Assembly (NCBI GenBank): GCA_903813345.2
Contig: CAIIXF020000001.1
Location: 57,059,885 to 57,123,884, forward strand
Direction: 5' to 3'
DNA from: Owenia fusiformis
Lineage: Eukaryota > Annelida > Polychaeta > Sabellida > Oweniidae
Length of the DNA stretch: 64,000 nucleotides
Part shown: positions 62,101 to 64,000 of the stretch, piece by piece
Numbering within the stretch: the stretch's first letter is position 1
Layout of the letters: each line of letters begins with the position of its first letter
The notes under the pieces: model-generated
Databases searched by the model: none
Seen by the model: the letters and a program-made list of their open reading frames with translations, nothing else
What the model was told of the DNA's origin: nothing
Program-made: the position numbers and the translations under genes

Positions 62101-63634
62101 CAAAGTGGGCACCTCTCGTCTCTAACCCCAGGCACAATTGAATCTGGCAAACGAAGTTGTTAATGACCCTCCTACACACATTTCCTTTTAGAATGGACAA
62201 GTTGATTTCAGGAACAGGTGCTCATGGGGCTAATTACATCCTCCTGAAGAAGTGATACAGCGTCCATTGCATGGAATCATCAGTCCCTATTGAGTCGATG
62301 GTGACTGCGGACATGCTCACTTGGAGCATGTCTTGAGTTATTCAACTTTTCAGCCTACACTTTTCAAAATAATTTCGTCAAAAATATTTTTTTCAAAATT
62401 TATTTTAAAGTTTTTCCAGTTTGAAATTGACTGTCCATTTAAAAAACTACGATATCGAACAGGGCAACGCAAAAAAGTCAACCTTGTACTATCTTCGGAC
62501 TATATTAGCCTACAATTTTGGAATATCTTTGTCAACTACAGGTTCCATTCCAATTGAGAATTAGAGAGTTTTCAAAATTAGAGGGTTGCATTTCTGTGTC
62601 ACCCTGTATAGATATTACATAAAAATACCACATTACGCTGGATTTTATAAAACTTTGTTTAACTATAGAGCCGGATGGATTACCTTATCGAAGGTTTGCA
62701 GCTGATAGAATTATGTTTCTGAAAGGAAATGCTGTTGATCGAGTGGAATTCACTGTCGACGTAAGTCTCAAACATCAAATTAAAGATTAAAATTTTATAA
62801 TATTAATTTAATTTTGAAATCACAGATCATTTTAAGCTAAACTCAATTAGTGGATCAGGTGAATTTCGCTGATCTGACAAGAATTTAAAAAAATGTAAGC
62901 TTACACAGAATATCCCCTTTCTCTCGATATCAAGAATACTCAAATTTAACATAAATCAACCTGTATGTAAACATATTACAATTGAACATGTGTTTTTCTT
63001 TACATGTTTCCACTACTAAATATAGGGAGTGTTCCTTGATGACCTCGTTGTCAAACATGTTCTTCTTCCACGCACGATTAAATACGCATCGCCCAACTTG
63101 AGAGATCTCAGGAAGTATCTCAAAAACCAAATGTCCAAATTTAAGTTGGAAAATACTAATCCTATGGTTATGGAGGTTTCCCCAAGCGGGAAATTGGCCA
63201 ATGGGATCAGTTATGTCGTCCAAAATGGTCAAGGCAGCACGAAAGGAGTTCGCATGGATCTTACTAATGGTAAAATCAGTGAGAGAAACTCTAATTATTT
63301 TAACCAAATATTGGAGCATAAACAAACACTTGATGACGACGGAATATGGACCAAAGAATATTCATTAAGGTATAATAACCATGAAGTTCATGGTCTGGCA
63401 TATACACATATTTCACCATATTGCATGTTTAACCAGTATGTCAACGGGCGAACGATCGCTTTTCGTTCATATGCAGTCAAACTTAAAATCGTAGTTATGA
63501 TATGTATATATATATTATTCTTTTATAACAGGGTTGATCTTGGAACGAGTGTGGAAGTGGTCCCTGGTGTTTACATGATAAATGAACCACATTCTGAAAT
63601 AAGTGATCTAGTCTTCTTATTCTTTGTAGGTTAG
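59129..63634 (+). CDS. Secreted protein: signal peptide, Sushi-like domain, C-type lectin domain, unknown C-terminal region
   Basis: A likely extracellular recognition or matrix protein. Exons are 59129-59189, 60000-60227, 61350-61594, 61695-61917, 62669-62760 and 63026-63634. All are GT-AG and in phase, giving 485 residues if the TAG at 63632 is the true end. The signal peptide is MNSIMCVVSWSVLVCIAQC. Exon 2 has a Sushi/CCP-like pattern of four cysteines (HCKN, LMCDF, NLCKDGSW, PACRK). Exons 3-4 form a C-type lectin domain (CYYASFAKTWTHSRVECQQL, WIGLTDKN, HKVCEK). The Ca-binding EPN/QPD motif is absent, and both cysteines of the inner disulfide are replaced (RDAVVM, WKEVPNN). Exons 5-6 (about 230 residues) match nothing I know. 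The hydrophobic end (IVVMICIYILFFY) may be intron read-through, and a donor-like site at 63631 means the gene may continue. Confidence 0.75.
59530..59960. mobile_element. 431-bp MITE with CAGG[AG]GGT ends and 5-bp duplication (lectin intron 1)
   Basis: The ends are CAGGAGGTATAAACGCGTAG and, inverted, CAGGGGGTGTAAACGCGTAG, matching over 30 bp. The direct repeat TCCAT flanks it (59525-59529 and 59961-59965). The open frames inside (59602-59829 and 59624-59818) are not genes. Confidence 0.8.
60495..60529. repeat. Perfect 11-bp stem hairpin (lectin intron 2)
   Basis: GTAGCCTGTAT and ATACAGGCTAC are separated by 13 bases. Meaning unknown. Confidence 0.6.
60975..61102. mobile_element. 128-bp foldback element (lectin intron 2)
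   Basis: The arms GTTATAGAATGATTTGAAGT and ACTTCAAGTCATTCAATAAC extend inwards to GCAATATAG and CTGTATTGC. An inner inverted pair (ATTCTATATTGG and CCAATACAGAAT) follows. It is a small MITE or hairpin. Confidence 0.75.
62105..62608 (-). pseudogene. Truncated, broken mariner-type transposon (lectin intron 4)
   Basis: One end reads TACAGGGTGACACAGAAATG on the minus strand (from 62608), a mariner/IS630-type terminus. About 340 bases further on, the minus strand reads NKLVHSKRKCVRRVINNF and ends ETRGAHFGHVL, like the last part of a Tc1/mariner transposase. The frames are broken, the middle is missing and no matching second end is seen. Confidence 0.55.
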
Positions 63635-64000
63635 TAGATTGTAAAGGCCTCCTCACACATAGGCGAAAACCCCCCAACGTCAATTTGCATGTATACTGGC
63701 GAATAGGACTTGAGTAAAATTCCTTCCCATCAGCACAGAGTGGCTCAGAAAAATGTTACAAGTACAAAATGGCCAATATTTTTTTTATAATTTTGGCATT
63801 TCAAGTTCTCTTAATCAATTTTATAACATATCAAAATTCTTCCATGGTTGGCTGCACAGGACAGATTTTATTGACTTATGTGAAATCTGACTTGCGCGAA
63901 CGGACAAATAGGATCCGGAGGCATTCCTTTTTCACAGTTGAAGACTGATATTAAGTCTAACTGATTCATTCTGCAATTTTCCTATCTGTCTTCCACATGG
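63635..64000. other. Right edge, nothing recognised
   Basis: AT-rich. It may be 3' UTR or a further intron of the lectin gene. Confidence 0.4.

Noticed and set aside
63490-63531. Possible mini-intron in the last lectin exon
   Set aside because: At about 42 bases it is too short for a usual intron and the frame is open through it. Left as exon with a note of doubt.

Overview
This is eukaryotic (animal) DNA. It is AT-rich by eye. Genes are split by GT-AG introns of about 0.1 to 7 kb, the spaces between them are full of short inverted-repeat DNA transposons, and there is a spliced prefoldin gene and a 7SL (SRP) RNA gene. The digestive-type serine protease, the Sushi/C-type-lectin secreted protein, repeated TGACCTTG-type intergenic motifs and tandem repeats ending in GACGGACAGACGG suggest a marine invertebrate, perhaps a mollusc or another lophotrochozoan. 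The phylum is an inference of low confidence.

Layout. (1) Bases 1-6381, plus strand: the 3' part of a gene for a very large, low-complexity, lysine-rich protein with one C2H2 zinc finger. (2) 6.4-17 kb: no gene recognised. It holds a 149-bp tandem repeat, a TTAA-flanked MITE, an 855-bp near-perfect palindrome, an alternating inverted short repeat, a TATATGACC minisatellite, a 184-bp MITE and a tandem array of about 350-bp units. (3) 17.1-22.0 kb, minus strand: a complete five-exon prefoldin subunit 5 gene with MITEs in intron 1. (4) 23.1-26.5 kb, plus strand: a complete six-exon elastase/chymotrypsin-type protease gene with a TATA box. A 7SL RNA gene lies antisense in its last intron. (5) 28.4-54.1 kb, plus strand: a long gene for a scaffold protein with two PH domains and a coiled coil, AFAP-like in layout. 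I rebuilt it from eight exons whose phases all agree. A single-exon Tctex1-type dynein light chain gene is nested antisense in one of its introns. (6) 54.2-59.1 kb: no gene, but four inverted-repeat transposons, one with Transib-type ends. (7) 59.1-63.6 kb, plus strand: a secreted protein with a signal peptide, a Sushi-like domain, a C-type lectin domain and a C-terminal region I do not recognise. Its 3' end is uncertain.

The genes do not form one pathway. They look like unrelated housekeeping (PFDN5, 7SL), cytoskeletal (PH scaffold, Tctex1) and secreted (protease, lectin) genes. The unusual features are the nested antisense genes, the dense and varied non-autonomous transposons (several with readable target-site duplications) and two protein regions of unknown family. 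Exon structures were inferred by eye from splice signals, reading phase and family resemblance; no search was run.
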